Shown in pieces: positions 55,058-64,000 of a DNA stretch of 64,000 bases. The DNA lies in NCBI RefSeq assembly GCF_001665605.1, contig NZ_LZSV01000010.1:147369-211368 (forward strand), in the 5' to 3' direction. A program made the position numbers and the translations under genes. The DNA comes from Mycobacterium sp. 852014-50255_SCH5639931 (GTDB lineage Bacteria; Actinomycetota; Actinomycetes; Mycobacteriales; Mycobacteriaceae). Every line of letters starts with the position of its first letter. Position 1 is the first letter of the stretch. The notes below the pieces were generated by a model, which saw only the letters and a program-made list of their open reading frames with translations, ran no database searches and had not been told where the DNA came from.

Positions 55058-56376
55058 CCAGCTCTCAGGCCACGCCGCTGACCCCGGTCATCAGCCGGTT
55101 CTGGGACGATCCCGAGTCGTGGACTCTTGAGACCTACCACCGACACGACGGCTATCAGGGGATGAAGAAGGCGCTGGCCATGGCGCCCGACGACGTGATC
55201 GCCACCGTCAAGGACTCCGGGTTGCGCGGGCGCGGCGGCGCCGGCTTCTCGACCGGAACGAAGTGGTCGTTCATCCCGCAGGGCGACACCGGCGCAGCCG
55301 CCAAGCCGCACTACCTGGTGGTCAACGCCGACGAGTCGGAACCCGGTACGTGCAAGGACATTCCGTTGATGCTGGCGACGCCGCACGTCCTCATCGAGGG
55401 CGTCATCATCGCCGCCTACGCGATCCGGGCCAGCCACGCGTTCATCTACGTGCGCGGGGAAGTGCTGCCGGTGTTGCGCCGCCTGCAGAACGCGGTGGCC
55501 GAGGCCTACGCCGCCGGATACCTGGGCCGCGACATCAACGGCTCGGGTTTCGACCTGGAGCTGGTGGTGCACGCCGGCGCCGGCGCCTACATCTGCGGCG
55601 AGGAAACCGCGCTGCTCGATTCGCTGGAAGGCCGTCGCGGCCAGCCGCGGCTCCGGCCGCCGTTCCCCGCGGTGGCGGGGCTCTATGGCTGTCCCACGGT
55701 GATCAACAACGTCGAGACGATCGCCAGCGTGCCGTCCATCATCCTCAACGGCGTCGAATGGTTCCGGTCGATGGGCACCGAGAAATCGCCTGGCTTCACG
55801 CTGTATTCGCTCTCCGGGCATGTCGCCCGGCCCGGCCAGTACGAGGCCCCGCTGGGTATCACGCTGCGCGAGTTGCTCGCCTACGCCGGCGGGGTGCGGG
55901 CCGGGCACCGGCTCAAGTTCTGGACACCCGGCGGGTCGTCCACCCCGCTGCTCACCGACGAGCACCTCGACGTGCCGTTGGACTACGAGGGTGTGGGCGC
56001 GGTCGGCTCGATGCTGGGCACCAAGGCGCTGGAGATCTTCGACGAGACCACCTGCGTGGTGCGTGCGGTGCAGCGTTGGACGTACTTCTACAAGCACGAA
56101 TCGTGCGGGAAGTGCACCCCCTGCCGGGAGGGCACCTTCTGGCTGGACCAGATCTACGACCGGCTGGAATCCGGCAAGGGCACCAACGAGGACATCGACA
56201 AGCTCTTGGACATCTCCGACTCCATCTTGGGAAAGGCGTTCTGCGCGTTGGGCGATGGTGCCGCGAGCCCGGTGATGTCGTCGATCAAGTACTTCCGCGA
56301 CGAATACGTGGCGCACGTCGAAGACGGTGGCTGCCCGTTCGACCCCCGAGACTCCATGCTGAACGGAAAGGCTTGA
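55054..56376 (+). CDS. nuoF: NADH-quinone oxidoreductase subunit F
   Basis: 440 residues; ATG 55054 with GGGAGG upstream. FMN/NADH site [28 protein letters not shown] and the [4Fe-4S] motif [12 protein letters not shown] mark the 51-kDa subunit, which oxidises NADH. Confidence 0.97.
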   Translation: MTSSQATPLTPVISRFWDDPESWTLETYHRHDGYQGMKKALAMAPDDVIATVKDSGLRGRGGAGFSTGTKWSFIPQGDTGAAAKPHYLVVNADESEPGTCKDIPLMLATPHVLIEGVIIAAYAIRASHAFIYVRGEVLPVLRRLQNAVAEAYAAGYLGRDINGSGFDLELVVHAGAGAYICGEETALLDSLEGRRGQPRLRPPFPAVAGLYGCPTVINNVETIASVPSIILNGVEWFRSMGTEKSPGFTLYSLSGHVARPGQYEAPLGITLRELLAYAGGVRAGHRLKFWTPGGSSTPLLTDEHLDVPLDYEGVGAVGSMLGTKALEIFDETTCVVRAVQRWTYFYKHESCGKCTPCREGTFWLDQIYDRLESGKGTNEDIDKLLDISDSILGKAFCALGDGAASPVMSSIKYFRDEYVAHVEDGGCPFDPRDSMLNGKA

Positions 56377-56383
56377 CGCTCTT

Positions 56384-58798
56384 ATGACTCAGGCGGCGAA
56401 GACGGACACCGGTGACGAGGTGCGCCCGCCGGACATGGTGACGCTGACCATCGACGGCAACGAAATCAGCGTGCCCAAGGGCACACTGGTGATCCGCGCG
56501 GCCGAGTTGATGGGCATCCAGATCCCGCGATTCTGCGACCACCCGCTGCTCGAGCCGGTCGGCGCGTGCCGGCAGTGCCTGGTTGAGGTCGAGGGGCAGC
56601 GCAAACCGATGGCGTCGTGCACCACTGTCGCCACCGATGACATGGTCGTGCGCACGCAGCTCACGTCGGAGGCCGCGGACAAAGCCCAGCACGGTGTGAT
56701 GGAGCTGCTGCTCATCAATCACCCGCTGGACTGCCCGATGTGCGACAAGGGTGGCGAGTGCCCGCTGCAGAACCAGGCGATGTCCAACGGCCGCGCCGAT
56801 TCCCGCTTCACCGACGTCAAGAGGACCTTCGCCAAGCCCATCAACATCTCCGCACAGGTGCTGCTGGATCGTGAGCGCTGCATCCTGTGCGCCCGCTGCA
56901 CGCGGTTCTCCGAGCAGATCGCCGGGGACATTTTCATCGACATGCAGGAGCGCGGCGCCCTGCAGCAGGTCGGCATCTACGCCAATGAGCCGTTCGACTC
57001 GTACTTCTCGGGCAACACGGTGCAGATCTGCCCGGTGGGCGCGCTGACCGGCACCGCCTACCGTTTCCGGGCCCGCCCCTTCGACCTGGTGTCCAGCCCC
57101 AGCGTCTGCGAACACTGCGCGTCCGGGTGCGCCCAGCGCACCGACCACCGCCGCGGCAAGGTATTGCGCCGGCTGGCCGGCGACGACCCGGAAGTCAACG
57201 AGGAGTGGAACTGCGACAAGGGGCGGTGGGCGTTCAGCTACGCGACCCAGCCGGATGTGATCGGCACTCCCCTGATTCGCGACGCGGACGGCACGCTGGT
57301 GCCCGCGTCGTGGTCGCACGCGATGGCGATGGCGATTCGGGGCCTCGACGCGGCCCGCGGGCGCACGGGTGTGTTGGTTGGTGGTCGGGCCACCTTGGAA
57401 GACGCCTACGCGTACTCCAAATTCGCCCGAATCGTGTTGGACAGCAACGATATTGACTTCCGCGCCCGCCCGAACTCGGCCGAGGAGGCCGACTTCCTGG
57501 CGTCACGCATCGCCGGCCGGCGCGACGTCAGCTACTCCGATCTGGAATCGGCGCCGGTGGTGGTGCTGGTCGGATTCGAGCCCGAAGACGAGTCGCCCAT
57601 CATGTTCCTGCGGCTGCGCAAGGCCGCCCGCAAGCACCGGCTGCCGGTGTATGCGGTGGCGCCGTTCGCCACCCGGGCGCTGGAGAAGATGTCTGGGCGG
57701 CTCATCAAAACCGCCCCGGGGGACGAAGCGGCGGCGCTGGACGGGCTGGCCACCGGCGAGGTGGGCGACCTGCTGTCCACCGCCGGAGCGGTCATCATGG
57801 TCGGCGAACGCCTGGCCACGGTGCCCGGCGGATTGTCCGCCGCCGCCCGGCTCGCCGAGTCCACCGGGGCCCGGCTGGCGTGGGTGCCGCGCCGAGCCGG
57901 CGAGCGGGGCGCGCTGGAGGCCGGCGCGCTGCCCGCCCTGCTGCCGGGCGGCCGCCCCCTCGACGACGAGACCGCCCGCGCGCAGATCGCGGCGGCATGG
58001 CACGTCTCCGAATTGCCTTCCGCCGCAGGGCGTGACGTCGATGGCATCCTGGCCGCCGCCGCCGACGGGACGCTGGGCGCACTGCTTGTCGGCGGTGTCG
58101 AACCCGACGACTTCGCCGACCCCGACGCGGTGCTGGCCGCGCTGGACTCCGCCGGATTCGTGGTCAGCCTGGAGCTGCGGCGCAGCGCCGTCACCGACCG
58201 CGCCGACGTGGTGTTTCCCGTCGCGCCGACGACGCAGAAGGCCGGGGCCTTCGTCAACTGGGAGGGCCGCTACCGCCCGTTCGAACCGGCGCTGCGCTGG
58301 AGCAGCGAGCAAGCCAGCCAGTCCGACCACCAAGTGCTCGACGCGCTGGCCGACGAGATGGGCGTCTACTTGGGGCTGTCGACCGCCGCGGCGGCCCGCG
58401 CCGAACTCGCCGCGCTGGGCACCTGGGACGGCAATTGGGCCGCCGGCCCGGCCGTAGCGGCCCCGGAACCGGCCCAGGCCGGGTCCGGCGAGGCGGTGCT
58501 GACCGGCTGGCGGATGTTGCTGGACAACGGCCGAATGCAAGACGGCGAACCGCATCTGGCCGGGACCGCGCGCAAGCCCGCGGTGCGGCTGTCGGCCGAC
58601 ACGGCCGCCGAGATCGGCGCCGCCGACGGTGACGCGGTCACCGTCAGCACGCCACGCGGGTCGATCAGCCTGCCGCTGATCATCACCGACATGCCCGACC
58701 GGGTGGTGTGGCTTCCGCTGAACTCCCCGGGTTGCGCCGTCCACCGGCAGCTGGGCGTAACCCTGGGCAGCACAGTCAAAATCGGAGTGGGCTCATGA
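56384..58798 (+). CDS. nuoG: NADH-quinone oxidoreductase subunit G
   Basis: 804 residues. The N-terminal [2Fe-2S] domain ([21 protein letters not shown]), His/Cys [4Fe-4S] ([18 protein letters not shown]) and [10 protein letters not shown] clusters are followed by a molybdopterin-oxidoreductase-like domain with CEHCASGC. The 75-kDa subunit of the peripheral arm. It starts 7 bp after nuoF. Confidence 0.97.
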   Translation: MTQAAKTDTGDEVRPPDMVTLTIDGNEISVPKGTLVIRAAELMGIQIPRFCDHPLLEPVGACRQCLVEVEGQRKPMASCTTVATDDMVVRTQLTSEAADKAQHGVMELLLINHPLDCPMCDKGGECPLQNQAMSNGRADSRFTDVKRTFAKPINISAQVLLDRERCILCARCTRFSEQIAGDIFIDMQERGALQQVGIYANEPFDSYFSGNTVQICPVGALTGTAYRFRARPFDLVSSPSVCEHCASGCAQRTDHRRGKVLRRLAGDDPEVNEEWNCDKGRWAFSYATQPDVIGTPLIRDADGTLVPASWSHAMAMAIRGLDAARGRTGVLVGGRATLEDAYAYSKFARIVLDSNDIDFRARPNSAEEADFLASRIAGRRDVSYSDLESAPVVVLVGFEPEDESPIMFLRLRKAARKHRLPVYAVAPFATRALEKMSGRLIKTAPGDEAAALDGLATGEVGDLLSTAGAVIMVGERLATVPGGLSAAARLAESTGARLAWVPRRAGERGALEAGALPALLPGGRPLDDETARAQIAAAWHVSELPSAAGRDVDGILAAAADGTLGALLVGGVEPDDFADPDAVLAALDSAGFVVSLELRRSAVTDRADVVFPVAPTTQKAGAFVNWEGRYRPFEPALRWSSEQASQSDHQVLDALADEMGVYLGLSTAAAARAELAALGTWDGNWAAGPAVAAPEPAQAGSGEAVLTGWRMLLDNGRMQDGEPHLAGTARKPAVRLSADTAAEIGAADGDAVTVSTPRGSISLPLIITDMPDRVVWLPLNSPGCAVHRQLGVTLGSTVKIGVGS

Positions 58799-60072
58799 CG
58801 ACGACCTCCTTGACCGCCTTCGGGCACGACACCTGGTGGCTGGTGCTGGGCAAGGCGCTAGCCATCTTCGTTTTCCTCATGCTCAACGTGCTGGTCGCGA
58901 TCCTGCTCGAGCGCAAGATTCTCGGCTGGATGCAGCTGCGGCCCGGGCCGAACCGCGCGGGACCGTGGGGTGTCCTGCAGAGCCTGGCCGACGGAATCAA
59001 GTTGGCGCTCAAGGAAACCATCACGCCGGGGGGCGTCGACAAGTTCGTCTACTTCGCGGCGCCGGTCATCTCCACCATCCCCGCGTTCACCGCCTTCGCG
59101 TTCATCCCGTTCGGGCCGGTGGTGTCGGTGTTCGGGCACCGCACACCACTGCAGCTGACCGACGTCCCGGTGGCGGTGCTGTTCATCCTGGGGCTTTCGG
59201 CGATCGGCGTGTACGGCATCGTGCTGGGCGGCTGGGCGTCCGGGTCCACCTACCCGCTGCTGGGCGGGGTGCGCTCCACCGCGCAGGTCATCTCCTACGA
59301 GGTGGCGATGGGGCTGTCGTTCGCGGCGGTGTTTCTTTACGCCGGCTCCATGTCGACATCACAGATCGTCGCGGCGCAGGACCGGGTCTGGTACGTGTTC
59401 CTGCTGCTGCCGTCGTTCGTCATCTACCTGATCTCCATGGTCGGCGAAACCAACCGGGCGCCATTCGATTTGCCCGAGGCCGAGGGTGAGCTGGTCGCCG
59501 GATTCCACACCGAGTACTCGTCGCTGAAGTTCGCGATGTTCATGCTGGCCGAATACGTCAACATGATGACGGTTTCGTCGCTGGCCACCGTCCTGTTCTT
59601 CGGCGGCTGGCACGCACCATGGCCCATCAACATGTGGGCCGGCGCCAACACCGGGTGGTGGCCGCTGCTCTGGTTCACCGCCAAGATGTGGACATTCCTG
59701 TTCGTCTACTTCTGGCTGCGGGCCTCCCTGCCCCGGCTGCGCTACGACCAGTTCATGGGGCTGGGCTGGAAGCTGCTGATCCCGGCCTCGCTGGTCTGGG
59801 TGTTGATCGCGGCGGTGATCCGCACCCTGCAGAACCAGGGGTACGCGCACTGGACCCCGGTGCTGGTCGCCTGCAGCATCGTGTTCGCGACGGCGCTGGT
59901 GCTGTTGTTGCGAAAACCGTTCGCTACGCCCGGTATTCGCGCGCTGGAGCGACAGCTCCGCCGCGAGGCCAAGCAACTCCCGGCCGGACAGACCCCCACA
60001 CCGGTATTCCCGACACCGCCGCTGCCGATGAAGTCCCTGGCGGCCGCGAGCAAGGAGAAAGCACGTGGCTAA
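58795..60072 (+). CDS. nuoH: NADH-quinone oxidoreductase subunit H
   Basis: 425 residues, ATGA overlap with nuoG. About nine helices; [46 protein letters not shown] and [19 protein letters not shown] sequence (here [16 protein letters not shown]) are the conserved loops lining the quinone channel. A hydrophilic Pro-rich tail ends the protein. Confidence 0.97.
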   Translation: MTTTSLTAFGHDTWWLVLGKALAIFVFLMLNVLVAILLERKILGWMQLRPGPNRAGPWGVLQSLADGIKLALKETITPGGVDKFVYFAAPVISTIPAFTAFAFIPFGPVVSVFGHRTPLQLTDVPVAVLFILGLSAIGVYGIVLGGWASGSTYPLLGGVRSTAQVISYEVAMGLSFAAVFLYAGSMSTSQIVAAQDRVWYVFLLLPSFVIYLISMVGETNRAPFDLPEAEGELVAGFHTEYSSLKFAMFMLAEYVNMMTVSSLATVLFFGGWHAPWPINMWAGANTGWWPLLWFTAKMWTFLFVYFWLRASLPRLRYDQFMGLGWKLLIPASLVWVLIAAVIRTLQNQGYAHWTPVLVACSIVFATALVLLLRKPFATPGIRALERQLRREAKQLPAGQTPTPVFPTPPLPMKSLAAASKEKARG

Positions 60073-60610
60073 GTTCTTAGACGCCGTGGCCGGATTCGGC
60101 GTGACGTTCGGCTCGATGTTCAAAAGGCACGTCACAGAGGAGTATCCGGAGAAGCCGGGCCCGGTAGCGCCGCGATATCACGGCCGTCACCAGCTCAACC
60201 GTTACCCCGACGGCCTGGAGAAATGCATCGGGTGCGAACTGTGCGCCTGGGCGTGCCCGGCCGACGCGATCTACGTCGAGGGCGCGGACAACACCGAGGA
60301 GCTCCGGTATTCGCCCGGGGAACGCTACGGCCGGGTCTATCAAATCAACTACCTGCGTTGCATCGGCTGCGGCCTGTGCATCGAGGCCTGCCCGACCCGG
60401 GCGCTGACGATGACCAACGACTACGAGATGGCCGACGACAACCGCGCCGACCTGATCTACGAGAAGGACCGGCTGCTCGCGCCGCTGCTGCAAGACATGC
60501 TCGCGCCGCCGCACCCCCGGGCGCCCGGCGCCACCGACAAGGATTACTACCAGGGCAACGTCACCGCGAATGGGCTGCGCGAAACCGAGAGCGCCGGGGA
60601 ATCCCGGTGA
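60065..60610 (+). CDS. nuoI: NADH-quinone oxidoreductase subunit I
   Basis: 181 residues, GTG start overlapping nuoH by 8 bp. Two [4Fe-4S] motifs, [12 protein letters not shown] and [12 protein letters not shown], carry electrons toward NuoB. Matrix-arm ferredoxin subunit. Confidence 0.97.
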   Translation: MAKFLDAVAGFGVTFGSMFKRHVTEEYPEKPGPVAPRYHGRHQLNRYPDGLEKCIGCELCAWACPADAIYVEGADNTEELRYSPGERYGRVYQINYLRCIGCGLCIEACPTRALTMTNDYEMADDNRADLIYEKDRLLAPLLQDMLAPPHPRAPGATDKDYYQGNVTANGLRETESAGESR

Positions 60611-61407
60611 CTGGGGTAACGGGCCAGCTCCTGGCTTCCAATCTGGCTTCCGACACGATCGTCCGCACCTCCACCGGTGAGGCCGTGGCGTTCTGGGTGC
60701 TCGGAGCGCTGGCGCTGATCGGCGCGATCGGGGTGGTGCTGGCGGTGAACGCCGTGTACTCGGCGATGTTCCTGGCAATGACGATGATCATCCTCGCGGT
60801 GTTCTACATGATCCAGGACGCGCTGTTTCTGGGCGTCGTCCAGGTCGTGGTCTACACCGGCGCGGTGATGATGCTGTTCTTGTTCGTGCTGATGCTGATC
60901 GGCGTGGACTCCGCGGAATCCCTGAAGGAGACGCTGCACGGCCAGCGCATCGCGGCCGTGCTGGCCGGGGTGGGGTTCGGCGTTTTGCTGATCGCCGCGA
61001 TCGGCGCCTCCGCGACCGGCGGCTTCGCGGGGCTGACCACCGCCAACGCGAACGGCAACGTGGAAGGGCTTGCCGCGCTGATCTTCTCCCGATATGTCTG
61101 GGCGTTCGAACTCACCAGCGCGCTGCTGATCACCGCGGCCGTCGGGGCGATGGTGCTGGCACACCGCGAGCGTTTCGAGCGCCGCAAGACGCAGCGGGAG
61201 CTCGCGCAGGAGAGATTCCAGCCCGGCGGGCACCCCACCCCGATGCCCAGCCCCGGCGTCTACGCGCGGCACAACGCCGTCGACGTGGCCGCGCTGCTGC
61301 CGGACGGTTCGTACTCGGAGCTGTCGGTGTCACCCATCCTGCGCAGCCGCGGCGCCGACGGCAAGGAAACTCCCTCGCGTCAGGCGATCAAAGGCGGCAC
61401 GTCATGA
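60607..61407 (+). CDS. nuoJ: NADH-quinone oxidoreductase subunit J
   Basis: 266 residues, GTGA overlap with nuoI. Five helices with [52 protein letters not shown], the conserved pi-bulge helix region. The hydrophilic C-terminal extension of about 90 residues is typical of actinobacterial NuoJ. Confidence 0.95.
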   Translation: MTGVTGQLLASNLASDTIVRTSTGEAVAFWVLGALALIGAIGVVLAVNAVYSAMFLAMTMIILAVFYMIQDALFLGVVQVVVYTGAVMMLFLFVLMLIGVDSAESLKETLHGQRIAAVLAGVGFGVLLIAAIGASATGGFAGLTTANANGNVEGLAALIFSRYVWAFELTSALLITAAVGAMVLAHRERFERRKTQRELAQERFQPGGHPTPMPSPGVYARHNAVDVAALLPDGSYSELSVSPILRSRGADGKETPSRQAIKGGTS

Positions 61408-61703
61408 ATCCGGCCAATTACCTCTACCTTTCGGCCCTGCTGTTCACCATCGGGGCCTCGGGTGTGCTGTTGCGACGCAACGCCATCGTGATGTTCATGT
61501 GCGTCGAGCTGATGCTGAACGCGGTCAACCTGGCGTTCGTCACGTTCGCGCGGATGCACGGCCACCTGGACGGGCAGATGATCGCGTTCTTCACGATGGT
61601 GGTGGCCGCGTGCGAGGTCGTCGTCGGCCTGGCGATCATCATGACGATTTTCCGTGCCCGCAAATCGGCGTCGGTCGACGACGCGAACCTACTCAAAGGC
61701 TGA
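61404..61703 (+). CDS. nuoK: NADH-quinone oxidoreductase subunit K
   Basis: 99 residues, three helices, ATGA overlap with nuo[15 protein letters not shown] contains the conserved proton-path Glu, a second Glu is in [11 protein letters not shown]. Antiporter-like MrpC homologue in the membrane arm. Confidence 0.96.
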   Translation: MNPANYLYLSALLFTIGASGVLLRRNAIVMFMCVELMLNAVNLAFVTFARMHGHLDGQMIAFFTMVVAACEVVVGLAIIMTIFRARKSASVDDANLLKG

Positions 61704-61713
61704 CGACGCCAAC

Positions 61714-63600
61714 ATGACTCACTACACCTGGCTGCTGGTGGCACTGCCGCTGGCGGGTGCCGCCGTCCTGTTGTTCGGCGGGCGACGCACCGACGCCTGG
61801 GGCCACTGGCTGGGCTGCGCCACCGCCCTCGCGGCGTTCGGCGTCGGCCTGAACCTGCTGAACGAGCTGCTCGGCCGCGGCGCGGACGACCGCGTGATCC
61901 ACCAAACGGTGTTCACCTGGATCCCGGTCGGCCAACTGCAGGTGGACTTCGGCCTGCAGATCGACCAGCTCTCGGTGTGTTTCGTGCTGCTGATCTCGGG
62001 CGTCGGGTCGCTGATCCACATCTATTCGGTCGCCTACATGGCCGAGGACCCGGACCGCCGAAGGTTTTTCGGCTACCTCAACCTGTTCCTCGCCTCGATG
62101 CTGCTGCTGGTGGTCGCCGACAACTACGTGGTCCTCTACGTCGGCTGGGAAGGCGTGGGCCTGGCGTCCTACCTGCTCATCGGGTTCTGGTACCACAAGC
62201 CCACGGCCGCGACCGCCGCCAAGAAGGCGTTCGTGATGAACCGCGTCGGGGACGCCGGGCTGGCCCTGGGAATGTTCTTGATGTTCAGCACCTTCGGCAC
62301 GCTGTCCTACGCCGGGGTGTTCGGCGGCGCACCGGCCGCCGGCCGCGGCGCGCTGACGGCGATGGGGTTGCTGCTGCTGTTGGGTGCCTGCGCCAAGTCG
62401 GCGCAGGTCCCGCTGCAGGCCTGGTTGGGTGACGCCATGGAGGGCCCGACCCCGGTGTCCGCGCTGATCCACGCCGCCACCATGGTGACCGCCGGCGTCT
62501 ACCTCATCGTGCGGTCCAACCCGCTCTACAACCTGGCGCCCGATGCTCAGACCGCCGTCGTCGTCGTCGGCGCCGTCACGTTGTTGCTCGGGGCGTTCAT
62601 CGGCTGCGCCAAGGACGACATCAAGCGCGCGCTGGCGGCATCCACGATGAGCCAGATCGGCTACATGGTGCTGGCCGCCGGATTGGGCCCGGCCGGTTAC
62701 GCGTTCGCGATCATGCATCTGCTCACCCACGGCTTCTTCAAGGCGGGCTTGTTCCTCGGCTCCGGCGCGGTGATCCACGCGATGCACGAGGAACAGGACA
62801 TGCGCCGCTACGGTGGCCTGCGCGCGGCGCTGCCGATCACCTTCGCCACCTTCGGCCTCGGGTATCTGGCGATCATCGGCGTGCCGCCGTTCGCTGGCTT
62901 CTTCTCCAAGGACGCCATCATCGAGGCAGCGCTGGGCGCCGGCGACGTCCGCGGCTATGTGCTGGGCGGGGCGGCGCTGCTGGGCGCGGGCGTCACCGCG
63001 TTCTACATGACTCGCGTCATGCTGATGACGTTCTTCGGCAAAAAGCGCTGGGCGCCAAACACCCATCCGCACGAGGCGCCCGGCCTGATGACGTGGCCGA
63101 TGATTCTGCTCGCCGTCGGCTCGGTGTTCTCCGGTGGGCTGCTGGCGTGGCGGGGCACCCTGCAACGCTGGCTCGAGCCGGTCGTCGGTAAGCACGAAGA
63201 GGTGACGCACGCCTTCCCCGCCTGGGTGAGCACCGCCCTGGCGCTGGGCGTGGTCATCGTCGGGATCGCGGTGGCCTACCGGTTGTACGCGAACGCCGAA
63301 ATTCCCAGGGTGGCACCGCTTGCGGTGTCACCGCTCACGACGGCCGCACGCAGGGACTTCTACGGCGACGCCTTCAACGAGGAGGTGTTCATGCGCCCCG
63401 GGGCGGAACTGACCCAAGCGCTCGTCGACGTCGACAACGCGGGGGTGGACGGTTCGGTCAACGCGCTGGCCGCGCTGGTAAGCCGAACTTCGAATCGCCT
63501 GCGGGGGCTGCAAACCGGCTTCGCCCGCAACTACGCATTGTCGATGCTCACGGGCGCGGTCCTGGTGGTCGCACTGATCCTGGCGGTGAAACTGTGGTGA
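61714..63600 (+). CDS. nuoL: NADH-quinone oxidoreductase subunit L
   Basis: 628 residues. Antiporter-like helices carry [21 protein letters not shown] (essential Glu), [53 protein letters not shown] and FFSKDAII; the long lateral helix and its terminal anchor close the protein. ATG 61714 is 10 bp after nuoK. Confidence 0.97.
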   Translation: MTHYTWLLVALPLAGAAVLLFGGRRTDAWGHWLGCATALAAFGVGLNLLNELLGRGADDRVIHQTVFTWIPVGQLQVDFGLQIDQLSVCFVLLISGVGSLIHIYSVAYMAEDPDRRRFFGYLNLFLASMLLLVVADNYVVLYVGWEGVGLASYLLIGFWYHKPTAATAAKKAFVMNRVGDAGLALGMFLMFSTFGTLSYAGVFGGAPAAGRGALTAMGLLLLLGACAKSAQVPLQAWLGDAMEGPTPVSALIHAATMVTAGVYLIVRSNPLYNLAPDAQTAVVVVGAVTLLLGAFIGCAKDDIKRALAASTMSQIGYMVLAAGLGPAGYAFAIMHLLTHGFFKAGLFLGSGAVIHAMHEEQDMRRYGGLRAALPITFATFGLGYLAIIGVPPFAGFFSKDAIIEAALGAGDVRGYVLGGAALLGAGVTAFYMTRVMLMTFFGKKRWAPNTHPHEAPGLMTWPMILLAVGSVFSGGLLAWRGTLQRWLEPVVGKHEEVTHAFPAWVSTALALGVVIVGIAVAYRLYANAEIPRVAPLAVSPLTTAARRDFYGDAFNEEVFMRPGAELTQALVDVDNAGVDGSVNALAALVSRTSNRLRGLQTGFARNYALSMLTGAVLVVALILAVKLW

Positions 63601-63981
63601 GAAATCTGCCCTGGCTGAGCATCCTGTGGCTGGTGCCGCTGGCCGGCTCGGTGCTCGTCATCGTGCTGCCTCCGGGGCTGCGCCGGCTCGCCAAGTGGAC
63701 CGGCCTGGTCTTCGGTGTCGCGACTCTCGCGATCGCGATCGTCATCACCCTCGGCTTCAAGTCCGGTGGCACCACTTACCAGTTCGTCGAAAGCCATTCC
63801 TGGATACCGGCGTTCGGCGCCACCTACTCGCTCGGAGTGGACGGCATCGCCGTGGTGCTGGTGCTGCTCACCGCGGTGCTGATCCCGGTGCTGCAGGTGG
63901 CCGGCTGGAACGACGGAGGAGAACGCAGCCCTCGCGGGGTGCACGCATATGTCGCCCTGACGCTGGCCATCGAGTCGATGG
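63597..63981 (+). CDS. nuoM: NADH-quinone oxidoreductase subunit M, 5' part
   Basis: GTG 63597 overlaps the nuoL stop (GTGA). The first 128 residues begin [20 protein letters not shown] and include [28 protein letters not shown], the usual NuoM start; family length is about 550. The gene is cut by the end of real sequence at 63981, after which adapter follows. Confidence 0.93.
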
Positions 63982-64000
63982 CTGTCTCTTATACACATCT
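63982..64000. other. Nextera/Tn5 mosaic-end adapter (artefact)
   Basis: The final 19 bases, CTGTCTCTTATACACATCT, are exactly the reverse complement of the Tn5 mosaic end used in transposase-based libraries. They are not genomic and mark a contig end. A minus-strand frame starting here reads MCIRDS, a known adapter artefact. Confidence 0.97.

Noticed and set aside
63531..63998. Minus-strand frame beginning MCIRDS
   Set aside because: Its start lies in the sequencing adapter and the rest is antisense to nuoM and nuoL.
1..64000. CRISPR array, rRNA or prophage structural genes
   Set aside because: No regularly spaced repeats, rRNA-like stretches or phage capsid/tail genes were seen.

Overview
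The window is a GC-rich chromosomal segment of a non-tuberculous Mycobacterium. The tmRNA at 21176-21540 encodes the mycobacterial tag ADSHQRDYALAA. The blocks 21.6-29.6 kb and 35.4-64 kb follow, from memory, the M. tuberculosis orders Rv3099c-smpB-ftsX-ftsE-Rv3103c-Rv3104c-prfB-fprA and hisN-fadE24-fadE23-fadB4-Rv3143-nuoA-M. The last 19 bases are a Tn5/Nextera adapter, so the assembly truly ends inside nuoM at 63981.

Left third (1-21.2 kb), accessory. A small sugar cluster comes first: UDP-glucuronate decarboxylase-like SDR, UGT-type glycosyltransferase and a methyltransferase. Next are a tandem universal stress protein (USP) and a set of cell-envelope enzymes (M15 peptidase lipoprotein, serine beta-lactamase-like lipoprotein, Tat-type PGRP amidase, a Thr/Pro-repeat secreted protein, a cutinase). 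A second USP paralogue, a four-gene acyl-CoA catabolic operon, a PGRP-LGFP amidase, a frameshifted PonA2-like remnant, a lower-GC membrane protein and a secreted aldose epimerase follow. Three extra copies of the 3' end of the tmRNA gene (10776, 12150, 19621) lie in the same orientation as the real one (21173). I read them as attachment-site scars of elements that integrated into ssrA and then lost their integrases.

Middle (21.6-35.4 kb). The cell-division/translation block smpB-ftsX-ftsE...prfB on the minus strand and fprA on the plus strand are core. They are followed by a module that looks dedicated to nitric oxide and hypoxia. A divergent promoter with DosR-like boxes (30922-30962) separates an Rv3134c-type USP plus a group III truncated haemoglobin (minus) from a quinol-type NO reductase norB, a membrane protein carrying a transposase-type cysteine ribbon, and a slipin (plus). 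The devR/devS genes that follow Rv3134c in M. tuberculosis are not here.

Right half (35.4-64 kb). hisN is followed by the fadE24-fadE23 pair behind a perfect 20-bp palindrome, an aldo/keto reductase, two MDR oxidoreductases, and a nine-gene operon (41981-50036) with its own TetR regulator. That operon encodes a homogentisate-dioxygenase-like cupin, an alpha/beta hydrolase, a class III CoA-transferase, an HMG-CoA-lyase-like enzyme, an acyl-CoA dehydrogenase, an APH-type kinase, a DUF6285-like protein and an NTF2-like protein. Its substrate is not evident. A YceI protein and a receiver-like protein lead into the complex I operon nuoA-nuoM, most of whose genes are joined by 1-8 bp overlaps.
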